Below are positions 18,268 to 27,195 of a stretch of 64,000 nt of DNA, one piece after another. The notes under the pieces were generated by a model that did no database searches, was not told where the DNA came from, and worked only from the letters and a program-made list of their open reading frames with translations. The stretch's first letter is position 1, and each line of letters starts with the position of its first letter. The translations under genes were made by a program, and so were the position numbers. The DNA is from Duganella alba (GTDB lineage: Bacteria > Pseudomonadota > Gammaproteobacteria > Burkholderiales > Burkholderiaceae_D): contig NZ_WKJN01000025.1 of NCBI RefSeq assembly GCF_009674495.1, positions 1-64,000 on the forward strand. The letters are read 5' to 3'.

Positions 18268-18293
18268 TGCCGGCATAGAATAAAATACCGGCA
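18268..18293 (+). promoter_or_regulatory. inverted repeat around a -10 box upstream of the phasin gene
   Basis: TGCCGG (18268-18273) and CCGGCA (18288-18293) flank the -10-like TAGAAT/TAAAAT. A repressor bound here would cover the promoter, as PhaR does on phasin genes in related bacteria. The repressor identity is not shown by the sequence. Confidence 0.45.
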
Positions 18294-18308
18294 AACAGAA
18301 CTCATGGG

Positions 18309-18662
18309 ATGGAAATGGCTAAGAAGTTGAAGAAGAACGACGACCAGCTGGCGGATGCCGTGCGCATGTCGTCGCAGGAGATCTGGCAGGCTGGCCTGGC
18401 GGCGTTCGCCAAGGCGCAGGAGGAGGAGGGCAAGTTCTTCTCGATGCAGCTGTTCGAGGAGCGCGTGCTGCGCGCGCTGAGCTCGATCGGCGTGCCCACG
18501 CGCCAGGAAATCGATGCGCTGCACCAGCGTATCGACGAGCTGACCAAACAGGTGGCGGCGTTGTCCGGCAAGCCCGCTGTGAAGAAGGCGGCCAAGGAAG
18601 AGAAACCGGCCGCGAAAAAAACGCCCGCTAAAAAGCCTGCTGCCAAGAAAGCGACACGCTAA
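18309..18662 (+). CDS. PhaF-like phasin with histone-like C-terminus
   Basis: A 117-residue polyhydroxyalkanoate-granule protein of the PF05597 type. The N-terminal two thirds form an amphipathic helix (QEIWQAGLAAFAKAQEEEGK, then LFEERVLRALSSIGVPTR). A coiled segment around RIDELTKQVAALSG follows. The last 30 residues are almost only Lys, Ala and Pro (KPAAKK repeats), like histone H1 and the tail of Pseudomonas PhaF, which binds DNA and helps share granules at division. ATG at 18309 or 18315 could start translation; neither has a good ribosome site. A TetR gene follows. A second, unrelated phasin lies at 31853. Confidence 0.82.
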   Translation: MEMAKKLKKNDDQLADAVRMSSQEIWQAGLAAFAKAQEEEGKFFSMQLFEERVLRALSSIGVPTRQEIDALHQRIDELTKQVAALSGKPAVKKAAKEEKPAAKKTPAKKPAAKKATR

Positions 18663-18767
18663 CTGGCGGCATCAGGCCGCTATGTGCGGCTAAAAGCGTG
18701 CGCGGGTGTTCCTCTGTTGTGTGCATCGGTGTTATGCTTGCACGAGAATAAACAGAGGTTCCTTGCT

Positions 18768-19433
18768 ATGTTACAAAAAGCCCCACGCCGTACCCGCGAA
18801 CGCATCCTTGAGCTGTCCTTGCGCTTGTTTAACGAGTTCGGCGAGCCCAATATCACCACCACCGTGATCGCCGAAGAGATGAATATCTCGCCGGGGAATT
18901 TGTACTACCATTTTCGTAACAAGGACGACATCGTCAACTCGATCTTCGTCCAGTTTGAAGCCGAGATCGAGCGCATCCTGACCGTGCCCAACGGCCGCCG
19001 CTCAAACATCGAAGACGTATGGCTGTACCTGCACCTGATGTTCGAACTGATCTGGCGCTACCGCTTCTTCTACCGCGACCTGAACGACCTGCTGTCGCGC
19101 AACCGCAAGCTGGAACTGCACTTCAAGCAGATCCTGGCGCACAAGATCAAGGTCGCCAAGCAGCTGTGCGAAGACCTGCGCACCGAGAAATCGCTGGAAG
19201 CCTCCGACAACGCCATCGACGCCATGGCCACCAATATGGTGGTGGTGGCGACGTATTGGTTATCCTATGAATACGTGCGCAATCCGCGCAAGTACAGCGA
19301 GCAGCAGTCGATGGCCGATGCGCTGGCGCGCGGCTGCTACCAGGTGCTGTCGCAGATCGGCCCGTACCTGCGCAATGAAACGGCGCTGCTGTTCCAGAAA
19401 CTGTCCGAAGAATATCTGAAGAAGCTCAAGTGA
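18768..19433 (+). CDS. TetR/AcrR family transcriptional regulator
   Basis: A 221-residue repressor-type protein. The N-terminal helix-turn-helix runs from RTRERILELSLRLFNEFG through TTVIAEEMNISPGNLYYHF (about 9-55), the TetR signature. The C-terminal ligand domain (about 70-215) is unassigned but of normal length. The ATG at 18768 has AGAGG nine bases upstream; the frame stays open further upstream but that part is not TetR-like. It lies between the PhaF-like phasin and a TPR protein. Control of PHA metabolism is possible from position, with the ligand unknown. Confidence 0.88.
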   Translation: MLQKAPRRTRERILELSLRLFNEFGEPNITTTVIAEEMNISPGNLYYHFRNKDDIVNSIFVQFEAEIERILTVPNGRRSNIEDVWLYLHLMFELIWRYRFFYRDLNDLLSRNRKLELHFKQILAHKIKVAKQLCEDLRTEKSLEASDNAIDAMATNMVVVATYWLSYEYVRNPRKYSEQQSMADALARGCYQVLSQIGPYLRNETALLFQKLSEEYLKKLK

Positions 19434-19450
19434 ACTGAAGGAGGCATTTG

Positions 19451-20231
19451 ATGGCGTGGACCGCTTTTCCGTACCCCGATCCGGCGTTTCGCTATACGCC
19501 GGAAAGCCTGCAGGCGGCGTGGCCGCAGCTGCATGGCGGCGATCGCGAAGCGTTCCCGACCCATCCGGTGCTGGTGCAGGCCTGGATCGCCTTCCACGCC
19601 GGCGAGTTCGAGCGCGCCGCGCGGCTGGGACTGGACGTGGGCGTGAACGGCTACGCGGTCGCCCACAAGGCCATCTGCATGTACACCAACTATCTGGAGC
19701 CGAGCGAGAAGAAACGGCTGGCCACCTTTGAATGCGTGGCCGAGCGCTGCGAGCGCCAGCAGCGCGAGCAGCCCGACCAGCCGGCCGGCTACTACTGGCA
19801 TGCATATGCGCTGGGCCAGTATTCGCAGGGCATCTCGGTGGTGAAGGCGCTGGCGCAGGGACTGGGCGCAAAGATCAAGCACAGCCTCGACAAGACCGTG
19901 CAGCTGGCGCCGCAGCGCGCCGACGCGCACGTGGCGCTGGGCGTGTACCACGCCGAAATCATCGACAAGGCCGGCGCCGTGCTGGCCGGCCTGACCTACG
20001 GCGTCAAGAAGGATGAGAGCTACCGCCAGTTTGAAACGGCGCTGGCGCTCAATCCCGATTCGTCGATCGCCCGCATCCAGTACGCGCGCGCGCTGATGAT
20101 GCTGGACGGGAAAAAGAAACTGGCGCAGGCCAGGGATTTATACGAGCAGGCCGCCTGCTGCAACGTGCGCGACGCCACCGAGCGGCTGGACCAGGACGCT
20201 GCGCAAAAAGAATTGGAAGAGGAAAAGTTAA

Positions 20232-20251
<20 letters not shown>
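19451..20251 (+). CDS. TPR-repeat protein
   Basis: A 266-residue soluble protein built of helical repeats. Segments such as VLVQAWIAFHAGEFERAARL, ADAHVALGVYHAEIIDKAGA and SSIARIQYARALMMLDGKKK follow the tetratricopeptide pattern, ending in a charged KELEEEK tail. It has no signal peptide. The ATG at 19451 has GGAGG seven bases upstream. It starts 17 bases after the TetR stop and overlaps the LOG gene by 20 bases, so it is part of a small operon. Partner proteins are unknown. Confidence 0.75.
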
Positions 20252-20777
<526 letters not shown>

Positions 20778-20848
20778 TTTTGCTGTCAATTCGACATTTG
20801 TTGTGATTTAATTGCAAGACACTAACCAGAACGTTTGGGAGACATGTC

Positions 20849-21502
20849 TTGAAAACCACAACAATGTTGCAAGCATCCCTCGTCGCAGCCTCGCTCTGTG
20901 CTGCCACCGCCCACGCGGCGGTGATCGACTTCGACGCCACCTCGGTCGCACAACTGAGCCACACCAACCTGCCGTCCCCGTTGAATGTGGTGAATGTTTA
21001 CCACGGCACCAGTTATGTGGAGGACGGCTTCGAGTTGAGCAGTTCGCTTGTCGGAACGCCATTTCACTCGCTGTTCGTGCCGGACGATCATAACGTCCTC
21101 TACCGGCCGGCCGCCGATTCCTACGCCATGGCTGCCACGGCGCTCGCCACGGTCACGCTGACCAGCGTGGACCATAGCGCGTTCAATGTCACCTCGATTG
21201 ACCTGGCCAAGCTGTTGAAGGGGCCGCTGGCGTTGGACGGCTCGGTTACTTTCTACGGCACCAAGGCCGGCACATCGACCCCTGTGGTGCAGAAGTTCGA
21301 CTACACGGGCAGCTGGACTACCTTCCTGTTCAACGCCAACTTTACCGGCCTGTCGTCGCTGAGCTGGACCCAGGGGGCGCTGTCGAGGTACGAGTTCGAC
21401 AACATCAACGTCACGGCCGCCGTGCCGGAGGCGCAAACCTGGGCCATGCTGCTGGCCGGTCTCGGTATGCTGGGCTGGATGGCGCGCCGCAAGCGGGCCT
21501 GA
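20849..21502 (+). CDS. PEP-CTERM sorting-domain protein (secreted)
   Basis: A 217-residue exported protein. An N-terminal signal peptide (about 1-23, ending AATAHA) precedes a beta-rich body. The C-terminal exosortase sorting tail runs VPEAQTWAMLLAGLGMLGW and ends ARRKRA. The tail has PEA instead of the usual PEP at the recognition site. The start is TTG at 20849, set by GGGAGA eight bases upstream; the nearby ATG at 20843 runs into a stop at once. Such proteins go to the surface or matrix after processing by EpsH/XrtA. The exosortase is not in this window. Confidence 0.85.
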   Translation: MKTTTMLQASLVAASLCAATAHAAVIDFDATSVAQLSHTNLPSPLNVVNVYHGTSYVEDGFELSSSLVGTPFHSLFVPDDHNVLYRPAADSYAMAATALATVTLTSVDHSAFNVTSIDLAKLLKGPLALDGSVTFYGTKAGTSTPVVQKFDYTGSWTTFLFNANFTGLSSLSWTQGALSRYEFDNINVTAAVPEAQTWAMLLAGLGMLGWMARRKRA

Positions 21503-21503
21503 A

Positions 21504-22013
21504 CTAGCTCCACAACTTCCGGCCTTCGGTATCCAGCTGCGTCAGGTATAGCCGAAGGTCGAATTCATACTGGTGGTAGTTCGGTTCCATGTAGGTGCAC
21601 AGCTTGTAGAACGCCTTGTCGTGCTGCTTTTCCTTGATGTGCGCCAGCTCGTGCACGGCGATCATGCGCAGGAATTCCAGCGGCACCTCCTTGAACATGG
21701 TGGCCACGCGAATCTCGTGCTTGGCCTTGAGCTTGCCGCCCTGCACGCGCGAGATCGCCGTGTGCAGCCCCAGCGCATGATTGATCACGTGGATCTTGCT
21801 GTCGTACTCGACCTTGTTGATCGGCTCGGCGTTGCGCAGGAATTCCGATTTCAAATCCTGTACATACTGGTACAGCGCACGGTCGGTGCGCAGCTCGTGC
21901 GGCTTGCTGTAGCGCTTGAGCAGCACCTCGCCCAGCTGGTTCTTGGCGATCAGCTGCGCGACTTGCTGTTGTGTTTGTTCGGAATAAGCGCTGAGGTACT
22001 TCAGGTGCGACAT
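21504..22013 (-). CDS. YgjP-like (DUF45/M48-type) metallopeptidase domain protein
   Basis: A 169-residue soluble protein. The zinc site HELAHIKEKQHDKAFYKLC (about 121-139) has HExxH plus a downstream His, as in YgjP/WLM-type peptidases. The upstream region RVQGGKLKAKHEIRVA is also typical. A physiological substrate is unknown. It converges on the PEP-CTERM gene with a one-base gap. Its ATG at 22013 has no strong ribosome site. Confidence 0.8.
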   Translation of the reverse strand: MSHLKYLSAYSEQTQQQVAQLIAKNQLGEVLLKRYSKPHELRTDRALYQYVQDLKSEFLRNAEPINKVEYDSKIHVINHALGLHTAISRVQGGKLKAKHEIRVATMFKEVPLEFLRMIAVHELAHIKEKQHDKAFYKLCTYMEPNYHQYEFDLRLYLTQLDTEGRKLWS

Positions 22014-22065
22014 GACGGCTGCTAAAAAATGGCGAACCGGGAATGTACCACAGCGGCGTCCTGGC

Positions 22066-22686
22066 TCAGGATTTCAGCCGCTCGGCGCGGGCAATGGCGC
22101 GCTGCACCGCGGGCCGCGCGGCAATCTGCTCGTACCAGCGCGCGACATGCGGCGTGGCGCTGAAATCGACATTGGCAAATTCCCGGCGCCACAGCCAGCC
22201 GAAGTGGGCGATATCGGCGATTGAATAGCTGTCGCCCGATACATAGGCTTGCGTGGCCAGCAGGCGGTCCAGCAGCACAAGCGTGCGCCGGGCCTCGCCG
22301 TGAAAGCGCGCAATCGCCCCCGGCATGACCTCCGGCGCGGACTTCTGGAAATAGCCGGACTGGCCGAATGCCGGACCAAGACCGGAGGCGTGGAAGAACA
22401 GCTGCTCGAACACGCGCGCACGGGCCACACCTTCTCGCGGCAACAACAAGCCGTGCCGCTCCGCCAGATACACCAGAATCGCGGCCGATTCGGTCAACAC
22501 CAGCGTGTCGCCGGGCGAAATCAGCACCGGCACCTTGGCGTTCGGGTTGAGCAAGGCGAAGGCTTCGGTCTTCTGTTCGCCCTGGTGCACATTGACCGCG
22601 TGCAGCTGGTAGTCCAGCCAGAGTTCCTCCAGGGCGATGATGGCTTTGATGCTGTTGGGCGTAGCGAATGCGTAAAGCTGGTACAT
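22066..22686 (-). CDS. glutathione S-transferase
   Basis: A 206-residue soluble GST. The thioredoxin-like N-domain begins MYQLYAFATPNSIKAIIALE. The cis-Pro strand is AKVPVL and the glutathione gamma-Glu contact is TESAAILVYLAERHG. An all-helical C-domain ends with ADIAHFGWLW and a normal tail. The ATG at 22686 is behind AGAGGAACCACC; the frame stays open upstream but without GST character. It is divergent from a LysR regulator with 147 bases between, so it is probably that regulator's target. The substrate is unknown. Confidence 0.9.
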   Translation of the reverse strand: MYQLYAFATPNSIKAIIALEELWLDYQLHAVNVHQGEQKTEAFALLNPNAKVPVLISPGDTLVLTESAAILVYLAERHGLLLPREGVARARVFEQLFFHASGLGPAFGQSGYFQKSAPEVMPGAIARFHGEARRTLVLLDRLLATQAYVSGDSYSIADIAHFGWLWRREFANVDFSATPHVARWYEQIAARPAVQRAIARAERLKS

Positions 22687-22768
22687 GGTGGTTCCTCTGT
22701 GAGTGTCGATACCGTCACTGTGCCGCCGCCGGAGCAATGCCGGAAGACCGGCCTGCGCCATATCTCTC

Positions 22769-22783
22769 ATTCCTCCGGAGAAT
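22769..22783. promoter_or_regulatory. palindrome between divergent GST and LysR genes
   Basis: ATTC-CTCCGGAG-AAT is nearly symmetric around an 8-bp perfect core (22773-22780), with T and A ten bases apart. The position and form suit a LysR-type operator. No experimental support. Confidence 0.35.
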
Positions 22784-22833
22784 AGGGTGACAGTCATCCC
22801 ATGCCCCGTTAAGATGAGGCCAGGAGGAATGCC

Positions 22834-23724
22834 TTGGACCGATTAACCCTGATGGAAATTTTTGTGTGCGTGGTGGAGGCCGGTTCGTTCTCCGCCGCCG
22901 CACGCCGCCTGAATACCGGGCAGCCGGCCGTTTCGAAGGCCGTGGCGCAATTGGAGACAAAGCTGGGCACGCGGCTGCTGTCGCGCACCACGCGCGGCCT
23001 GACGCCGACCGATGCCGGTCATCGCTACTATGAAGGCGCGCGCAAAACGATCAGCCAGGCCGACGAAACCGAACTCGACACACGCGGCGCCGGCGCCAGC
23101 CTGCGTGGCCGTTTGCGCGTCTGCGCCGGCCTGACCTTCGGCCGGCTGCACGTGGTGCCCAAGCTGGGCGCATGGCTGCAAGCGCATCCCGAGCTGGAGC
23201 TGGACATGGTGCTGGATGATCGTCACATCGATTTGCTGGAACACGGCATCGACGTGGCGCTGCGCATGGGCGCGCTGAACGATTCGTCGATGACGGCGCG
23301 CCGCATTGCGCAAGGGCGGCGGCTGGTGGTGGGCACGCCGGCCTATTTCGCGCAACACGGCGTGCCGCAAGCGCCGGCGGATTTGTCGGGCCACGCCGCC
23401 GTGCCGTATGTGCAGGACGCCGGCGGCAGCGGCGCCTGGGTGTTCGAGCGCGAAGGGGAGCGCCAGCAGGTCACGCTGCAAGGGCGGCTGCGAGTCTCGG
23501 CGGCGGAGGGCTTGCGCGCGGCCGTGTTGTCCGATCAGGGACTGGCGGTGGCGTCGGAATGGATGTTCGCGCCTGAACTCGCCAGCGGCGCGGTCCAGGC
23601 GGTGTTGAGCGACTGGACCTTGCCGGCGATGGATGTGTGGGCAGTCTATCCATCGGGCCGGCTGGCGAGCGCCAAGGCGCGCGCGTTTGTCGATTTCGTG
23701 CAGGCGTCGCTGACGCCTGCCTGA
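22834..23724 (+). CDS. LysR family transcriptional regulator
   Basis: A 296-residue LysR protein. The N-terminal winged helix-turn-helix contains SFSAAARRLNTGQPAVSKAV (about 18-37) followed by LETKLGTRLLSRTTRGLTPT. The effector-binding domain (about 90-290) is of normal length. The start is TTG at 22834 with GGAGGAATGCC ahead of it; the intervening ATG is closed by a stop. It is divergent from the glutathione S-transferase and probably controls it and itself. The co-inducer is unknown. Confidence 0.9.
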   Translation: MDRLTLMEIFVCVVEAGSFSAAARRLNTGQPAVSKAVAQLETKLGTRLLSRTTRGLTPTDAGHRYYEGARKTISQADETELDTRGAGASLRGRLRVCAGLTFGRLHVVPKLGAWLQAHPELELDMVLDDRHIDLLEHGIDVALRMGALNDSSMTARRIAQGRRLVVGTPAYFAQHGVPQAPADLSGHAAVPYVQDAGGSGAWVFEREGERQQVTLQGRLRVSAAEGLRAAVLSDQGLAVASEWMFAPELASGAVQAVLSDWTLPAMDVWAVYPSGRLASAKARAFVDFVQASLTPA

Positions 23725-23728
23725 CCCA

Positions 23729-24907
23729 TTACAGCGCTGGCGCCGGCGGAAAATCGACCGGCACCTGCGTCAGCGCGTGCAGGTAGTTGGTGATGATCTT
23801 GTCGCCGATGACCATCACCGTATCGACCAGCTGTCCCTTGCTGTAGCCGGCCGCCAGGAAGGCCGCCAGCAGCGCAGGTTCGGCGTGGCCACGGTTCAGC
23901 GTCGCGCTCTTGACCAGTTTGGCCAGCGCATCCAGCTTGCCGTCAAACGCGGCGCCGCCTTTGCGGATCTCGATGATCTGCTCCGGCGTGAAGCCGACCA
24001 TGCCGCCCAGCGCGGTGTGCGCGGCCAGGCAGTATGCGCATTCATTGACCTGGCTGACCACCAGGTTGATGACCTCGCGTTCCTTGGCGTTCAGCGAGCT
24101 TTTGCCGTTTTGCAGCGTCAGGTAATTGCCCAGCGCGGTCTCGGAGTAGGCCAGCGTGGCGTACAGGTTGGGCACCATGCCCAGGCCTTTTTTCAACTGC
24201 TCGAAGATCGCCTGGTTGGCCGCCGATACGTCGGCGGCCTTCGGCACGGCGAAGCGGGTCAGCGATGGCAGCAGCAGCTCGGTTTCCGGACGATTGGTGT
24301 AGTCGGGATCGACTTCGGCGTAGAGGATGGTGCCGTCGGTGTCGATGACGAAGCGGCCGGGCAGTGGCAAGGTCCAGCTGTCGTCGCCGTTGAAGCCCGG
24401 CAGGTCGTTCTTCAGCGATTTGTACAGTTCGATCAGGTAATCCGGCATCTGGTAGCGGATGCCGAAGGCGGCGGCCACCTCGTTGCCGGCGTCGTTCAGC
24501 ACCGGGAACGACAGATCGTTCTGGCGCATCGATTTGCGGCTGTTGGACGCGGTCTGCGGCGAGATGGCCACCAGGTTGGCGCCCAGCGCCTTCATCTGCG
24601 GCAGTTCGGCTTGCAGCGCCTGCAGGTCCAGGTTGCAGTACGGGCACCATACGCCACGGTAGAAGCTGACCACCAGCGGGCCTTGCTTCAGCAGTTCGGC
24701 CGAGCTGACCGGGTTGCCGTCGGCGTCGCTCAGCGTGAAGGCGGGAGCGCGGTCACCGACCTTGAGCGCGCCGTCCGCGAGTCCCGAGGCGCGCAGTTCG
24801 GCGGTGGCGCGGTGCATGGTTTCGATCACCGAGTACGGTACGTTGTACGGTGGTTTGCCTGCTTCGAAGTCGGCTTTGAAGGCGTCCAGTTTGGCTTTGA
24901 GCGTCAT
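23729..24907 (-). CDS. peroxiredoxin (AhpC/TSA-like) fused to AhpD-like alkylhydroperoxidase
   Basis: A 392-residue two-domain antioxidant protein. Residues about 48-215 are a peroxiredoxin/thioredoxin fold with the redox site YRGVWCPYC (C88, C91). Residues about 235-385 are a carboxymuconolactone-decarboxylase/AhpD fold with NECAYCLAAHT (C290, C293, H297). In other bacteria these are separate proteins, with AhpD-type partners reducing or assisting peroxidases, so the fusion could be a self-contained peroxide reductase. The ATG at 24907 follows AGGAGAACATC. It is divergent from modA but unrelated in pathway. The domain assignment is firm; the joint activity is inferred. Confidence 0.88.
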   Translation of the reverse strand: MTLKAKLDAFKADFEAGKPPYNVPYSVIETMHRATAELRASGLADGALKVGDRAPAFTLSDADGNPVSSAELLKQGPLVVSFYRGVWCPYCNLDLQALQAELPQMKALGANLVAISPQTASNSRKSMRQNDLSFPVLNDAGNEVAAAFGIRYQMPDYLIELYKSLKNDLPGFNGDDSWTLPLPGRFVIDTDGTILYAEVDPDYTNRPETELLLPSLTRFAVPKAADVSAANQAIFEQLKKGLGMVPNLYATLAYSETALGNYLTLQNGKSSLNAKEREVINLVVSQVNECAYCLAAHTALGGMVGFTPEQIIEIRKGGAAFDGKLDALAKLVKSATLNRGHAEPALLAAFLAAGYSKGQLVDTVMVIGDKIITNYLHALTQVPVDFPPAPAL

Positions 24908-24910
24908 GAT

Positions 24911-24940
24911 GTTCTCCTGAGTGAGTAAGTGAGAACTCAG
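24911..24940. promoter_or_regulatory. nested inverted repeats upstream of the peroxiredoxin fusion gene
   Basis: GTTCTC (24911-24916) pairs with GAGAAC (24931-24936), and CTGAGT (24917-24922) with ACTCAG (24935-24940). They cover the ribosome-binding region, so they could be an operator or an mRNA hairpin. Confidence 0.25.
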
Positions 24941-25038
24941 TATGGGATGGGCCGGCCATTCCTGTAAGACACGTGAAAACCATATGACTTATTCTTTTTG
25001 GGAATGCCTTGCTCATGGCAGTACCCGGATTTCTCCAG

Positions 25039-25062
25039 CGCTATATAATTGTGTTTATTGCG
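25039..25062 (+). promoter_or_regulatory. candidate ModE operator over the modA -10 box
   Basis: A 24-bp imperfect palindrome starting CGCTATATAA and ending TTTATTGCG. It has the same length and outer CG(T/C)TATAT...AT(A/T)(A/G)CG pattern as the E. coli ModE box (from memory). It contains a perfect TATAAT (25044-25049), so bound ModE-molybdate would block transcription of modABC-modE, whose ATG lies 22 bases downstream. Confidence 0.55.
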
Positions 25063-25083
25063 GTTTTGATCAGAGGAGAGAAT

Positions 25084-25827
25084 ATGTTAAAAGCAGGTGT
25101 AGCGATCATTCTGGCGGCCTTTGGCGCCACAGCTTCGGCCACGGACATCACGGTGTCGGCCGCGGCCAGCCTGACCAACGCGTTCAAGGAAATTGGCGCG
25201 GCGTACGAGAAGGAGCACGCGGGCGACAAGGTGCAGTTCAACTTCGCCGCTTCCGATCCGCTGGTACAGCAGATCAGCAAGGGCGCGCCGGTGGACGTGT
25301 TTGCCTCCGCCGACCAGGATGCGATGGACAAGGCCGACAACCTCAAGCTGCTGGCCCCTGGCACCCGCAAGAACTTCGCCAGCAACAGTCTGGTGCTGAT
25401 CGCACCGCAAGGCGGCAAGGTCCCGGTCAAGGCCCTGGCGGATGTCACGCAGCCGGCGGTTGCGCGCATCACCATCGGCAATCCGGCCAGCGTGCCGGTT
25501 GGCCGCTACACCAAGGCCGCGCTGGAAAACGCCAAGCTGTGGACCGCTGTCGAACCGAAGCTGATCCTGGGCACCTCGGTGCGCCAGTGCCTGGACTACG
25601 TGGCGCGTGGTGAAGTGGACGCCGGTTTCGTCTATGCCACCGATGCGGCCATCGTCAAAGACAAGGTCACGGTGGTAGCCACGGTGCCGACCGAAACGCC
25701 GGTCAGCTATCCCATCGCGGTGATCGCCGCCGGTCCGCAAGCAGCGGCTGGCCGCAAGTTTGCCGATTACGTGCAATCCTCGACCGGCCAGGCCATTCTC
25801 GCCAAGTACGGTTTCGGCCGTCCATAA
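25084..25827 (+). CDS. modA: molybdate ABC transporter periplasmic binding protein ModA
   Basis: Periplasmic molybdate/tungstate-binding protein of 247 residues. The signal peptide is MLKAGVAIILAAFGATASA. The mature part begins with the family strand ITVSAAASLTNAFKEIG, followed by VDVFASADQDAMD and a C-terminal DYVQSSTGQAILAKYGF. Ligand-binding serines lie in the first motif. The ATG at 25084 has GAGGAGAG upstream. It opens the operon modA-modB-modC-modE. A ModE-like box overlies its promoter. Confidence 0.93.
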   Translation: MLKAGVAIILAAFGATASATDITVSAAASLTNAFKEIGAAYEKEHAGDKVQFNFAASDPLVQQISKGAPVDVFASADQDAMDKADNLKLLAPGTRKNFASNSLVLIAPQGGKVPVKALADVTQPAVARITIGNPASVPVGRYTKAALENAKLWTAVEPKLILGTSVRQCLDYVARGEVDAGFVYATDAAIVKDKVTVVATVPTETPVSYPIAVIAAGPQAAAGRKFADYVQSSTGQAILAKYGFGRP

Positions 25828-25828
25828 C

Positions 25829-26509
25829 GTGGAGTCGTTCGATCCTGCGTGGGTGGCGCTGCGGTTGTCGTTGAAGGTCGCCTGCTGGGCCACGCTGATC
25901 GATCTGGTGTTTGGTGTGGCGCTCGGCTACCTGCTGGCGCGCAAGCGCTTTCCGGGCCGGGAACTGCTGGACGCGGTGTTGACCTTGCCGATGGTGATGC
26001 CGCCGACGGTGCTGGGCTACTACATGCTGGTCATCATCGGCCGCAATGGCGTGATCGGCGCGTGGTTGCAGCAGCACTTCGGCATCAACCTGATTTTCAC
26101 CTGGCAGGCGGCGGTGATCGCGGCTGCCGTGGTGGCGTTTCCGCTGGTGCTGAAGGGCGCGCGCGCCGCGTTTGAAAGCATCGACACGCAGTTCGAACAG
26201 GCGGCGCGGGTGCTGGGCGTGTCGCCGTTTGGCGTGTTCCTGCGCGTCACCCTGCCGCTGGCCTGGCGCGGCGTGCTGGGCGGCACCTTGCTGGCCTTTG
26301 CCCGCTCAATGGGCGAGTTCGGCGCGACGCTGATGGTGGCCGGCAGCATTCCCGGCAAGACGCAGACGCTGTCGATCGCCGTGTACGAAGCCGTGCAGGC
26401 CGGCCAGGACGATCAGGCCAACCTGCTGGTGATTATTACTTCCCTGGTGTGCGTGATCGTGCTGGTCACCGCCAACAAACTGACGCCTAACCGCAATCCG
26501 CAAGCATGA
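25829..26509 (+). CDS. modB: molybdate ABC transporter permease ModB
   Basis: Inner-membrane permease of 226 residues with about five to six helices. The binding-protein-dependent transport signature is EQAARVLGVSPFGVFLRVTL, followed by ARSMGEFGATLMVAGSIPG, the ModB motif. The start is GTG at 25829, one base after the modA stop, so translation is coupled; the frame is open further into modA but that is not conserved. Its stop overlaps the modC ATG by four bases. Confidence 0.93.
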   Translation: MESFDPAWVALRLSLKVACWATLIDLVFGVALGYLLARKRFPGRELLDAVLTLPMVMPPTVLGYYMLVIIGRNGVIGAWLQQHFGINLIFTWQAAVIAAAVVAFPLVLKGARAAFESIDTQFEQAARVLGVSPFGVFLRVTLPLAWRGVLGGTLLAFARSMGEFGATLMVAGSIPGKTQTLSIAVYEAVQAGQDDQANLLVIITSLVCVIVLVTANKLTPNRNPQA

Positions 26510-27195
26510 GCACGCAATTCAAAGTCGACATCCACAAAACCCTGCGCTCCGGCGACCGGGTGTTCCAACTGCAGGCGCGCTTCGAATCGTCCAGCCAGCG
26601 GGTGGTGGTGTACGGCTCGTCCGGCGCCGGCAAGAGCCAGATGATGAAGGCGGTGGCGGGCCTGATGACGCCGGACAGCGGCCGCATCGAGCTGGCCGGC
26701 CGCTGTCTGTTCGACAGCAGCGCCGGCGTCAACCTGCCGGCGCAAGAGCGCAAGGTGGCCTATCTGTTCCAGGACTACGCGCTGTTCCCGCACCTGAACG
26801 TGCGGCAGAACATCGGCTTCGGCCTGCAGCGCGGCTGGCGCAATCCGCTGGCGCGCGTGGACGGCGAGGCGATCCGCTACTGGATGGAGGCGTTCGAACT
26901 GGACCACGTGGCGCACCAGTATCCGCACCAGCTGTCCGGCGGCCAGCGGCAGCGGGTGGCGCTGGCGCGCGCGCTGGCGCCGCAGCCGCAAGCGCTGCTG
27001 CTGGACGAGCCGTTTGCCGCGCTCGATCCCGGCCTGCGCGAACGCATGCGCGCCGAACTGGGCGACTTGCAGCGCCGGCTGGCAATCCCCATGCTGATGA
27101 TTACCCACGATCCGGAAGATGTGCGCGCCTTCGGCGACCACGTGCTGCGCATGGAAAATGGTAGCATCTTCCGTGTGGAGGAGAATGCGGCATGA
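26506..27195 (+). CDS. modC: molybdate ABC transporter ATPase ModC, short form without TOBE/Mop domain
   Basis: ATP-binding subunit of 229 residues. Walker A is GSSGAGKS (about 38-45), the Q-loop FQDYALFPH, the signature LSGGQRQRVALARAL and Walker B LLLDEPFAALD, with a switch ITHDPED. Typical ModC has a further 110-130 residues carrying a molybdate-binding TOBE/Mop domain; here the protein ends right after the ATPase. The missing sensing domain is present twice in ModE, encoded next. Start and stop overlap the neighbours by four bases each. Confidence 0.92.
   Translation: MSTQFKVDIHKTLRSGDRVFQLQARFESSSQRVVVYGSSGAGKSQMMKAVAGLMTPDSGRIELAGRCLFDSSAGVNLPAQERKVAYLFQDYALFPHLNVRQNIGFGLQRGWRNPLARVDGEAIRYWMEAFELDHVAHQYPHQLSGGQRQRVALARALAPQPQALLLDEPFAALDPGLRERMRAELGDLQRRLAIPMLMITHDPEDVRAFGDHVLRMENGSIFRVEENAA

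Noticed and set aside
18570-18660. Low-complexity Lys/Ala codon repeat
   Set aside because: It is the histone-like tail of the phasin, not a non-coding repeat.
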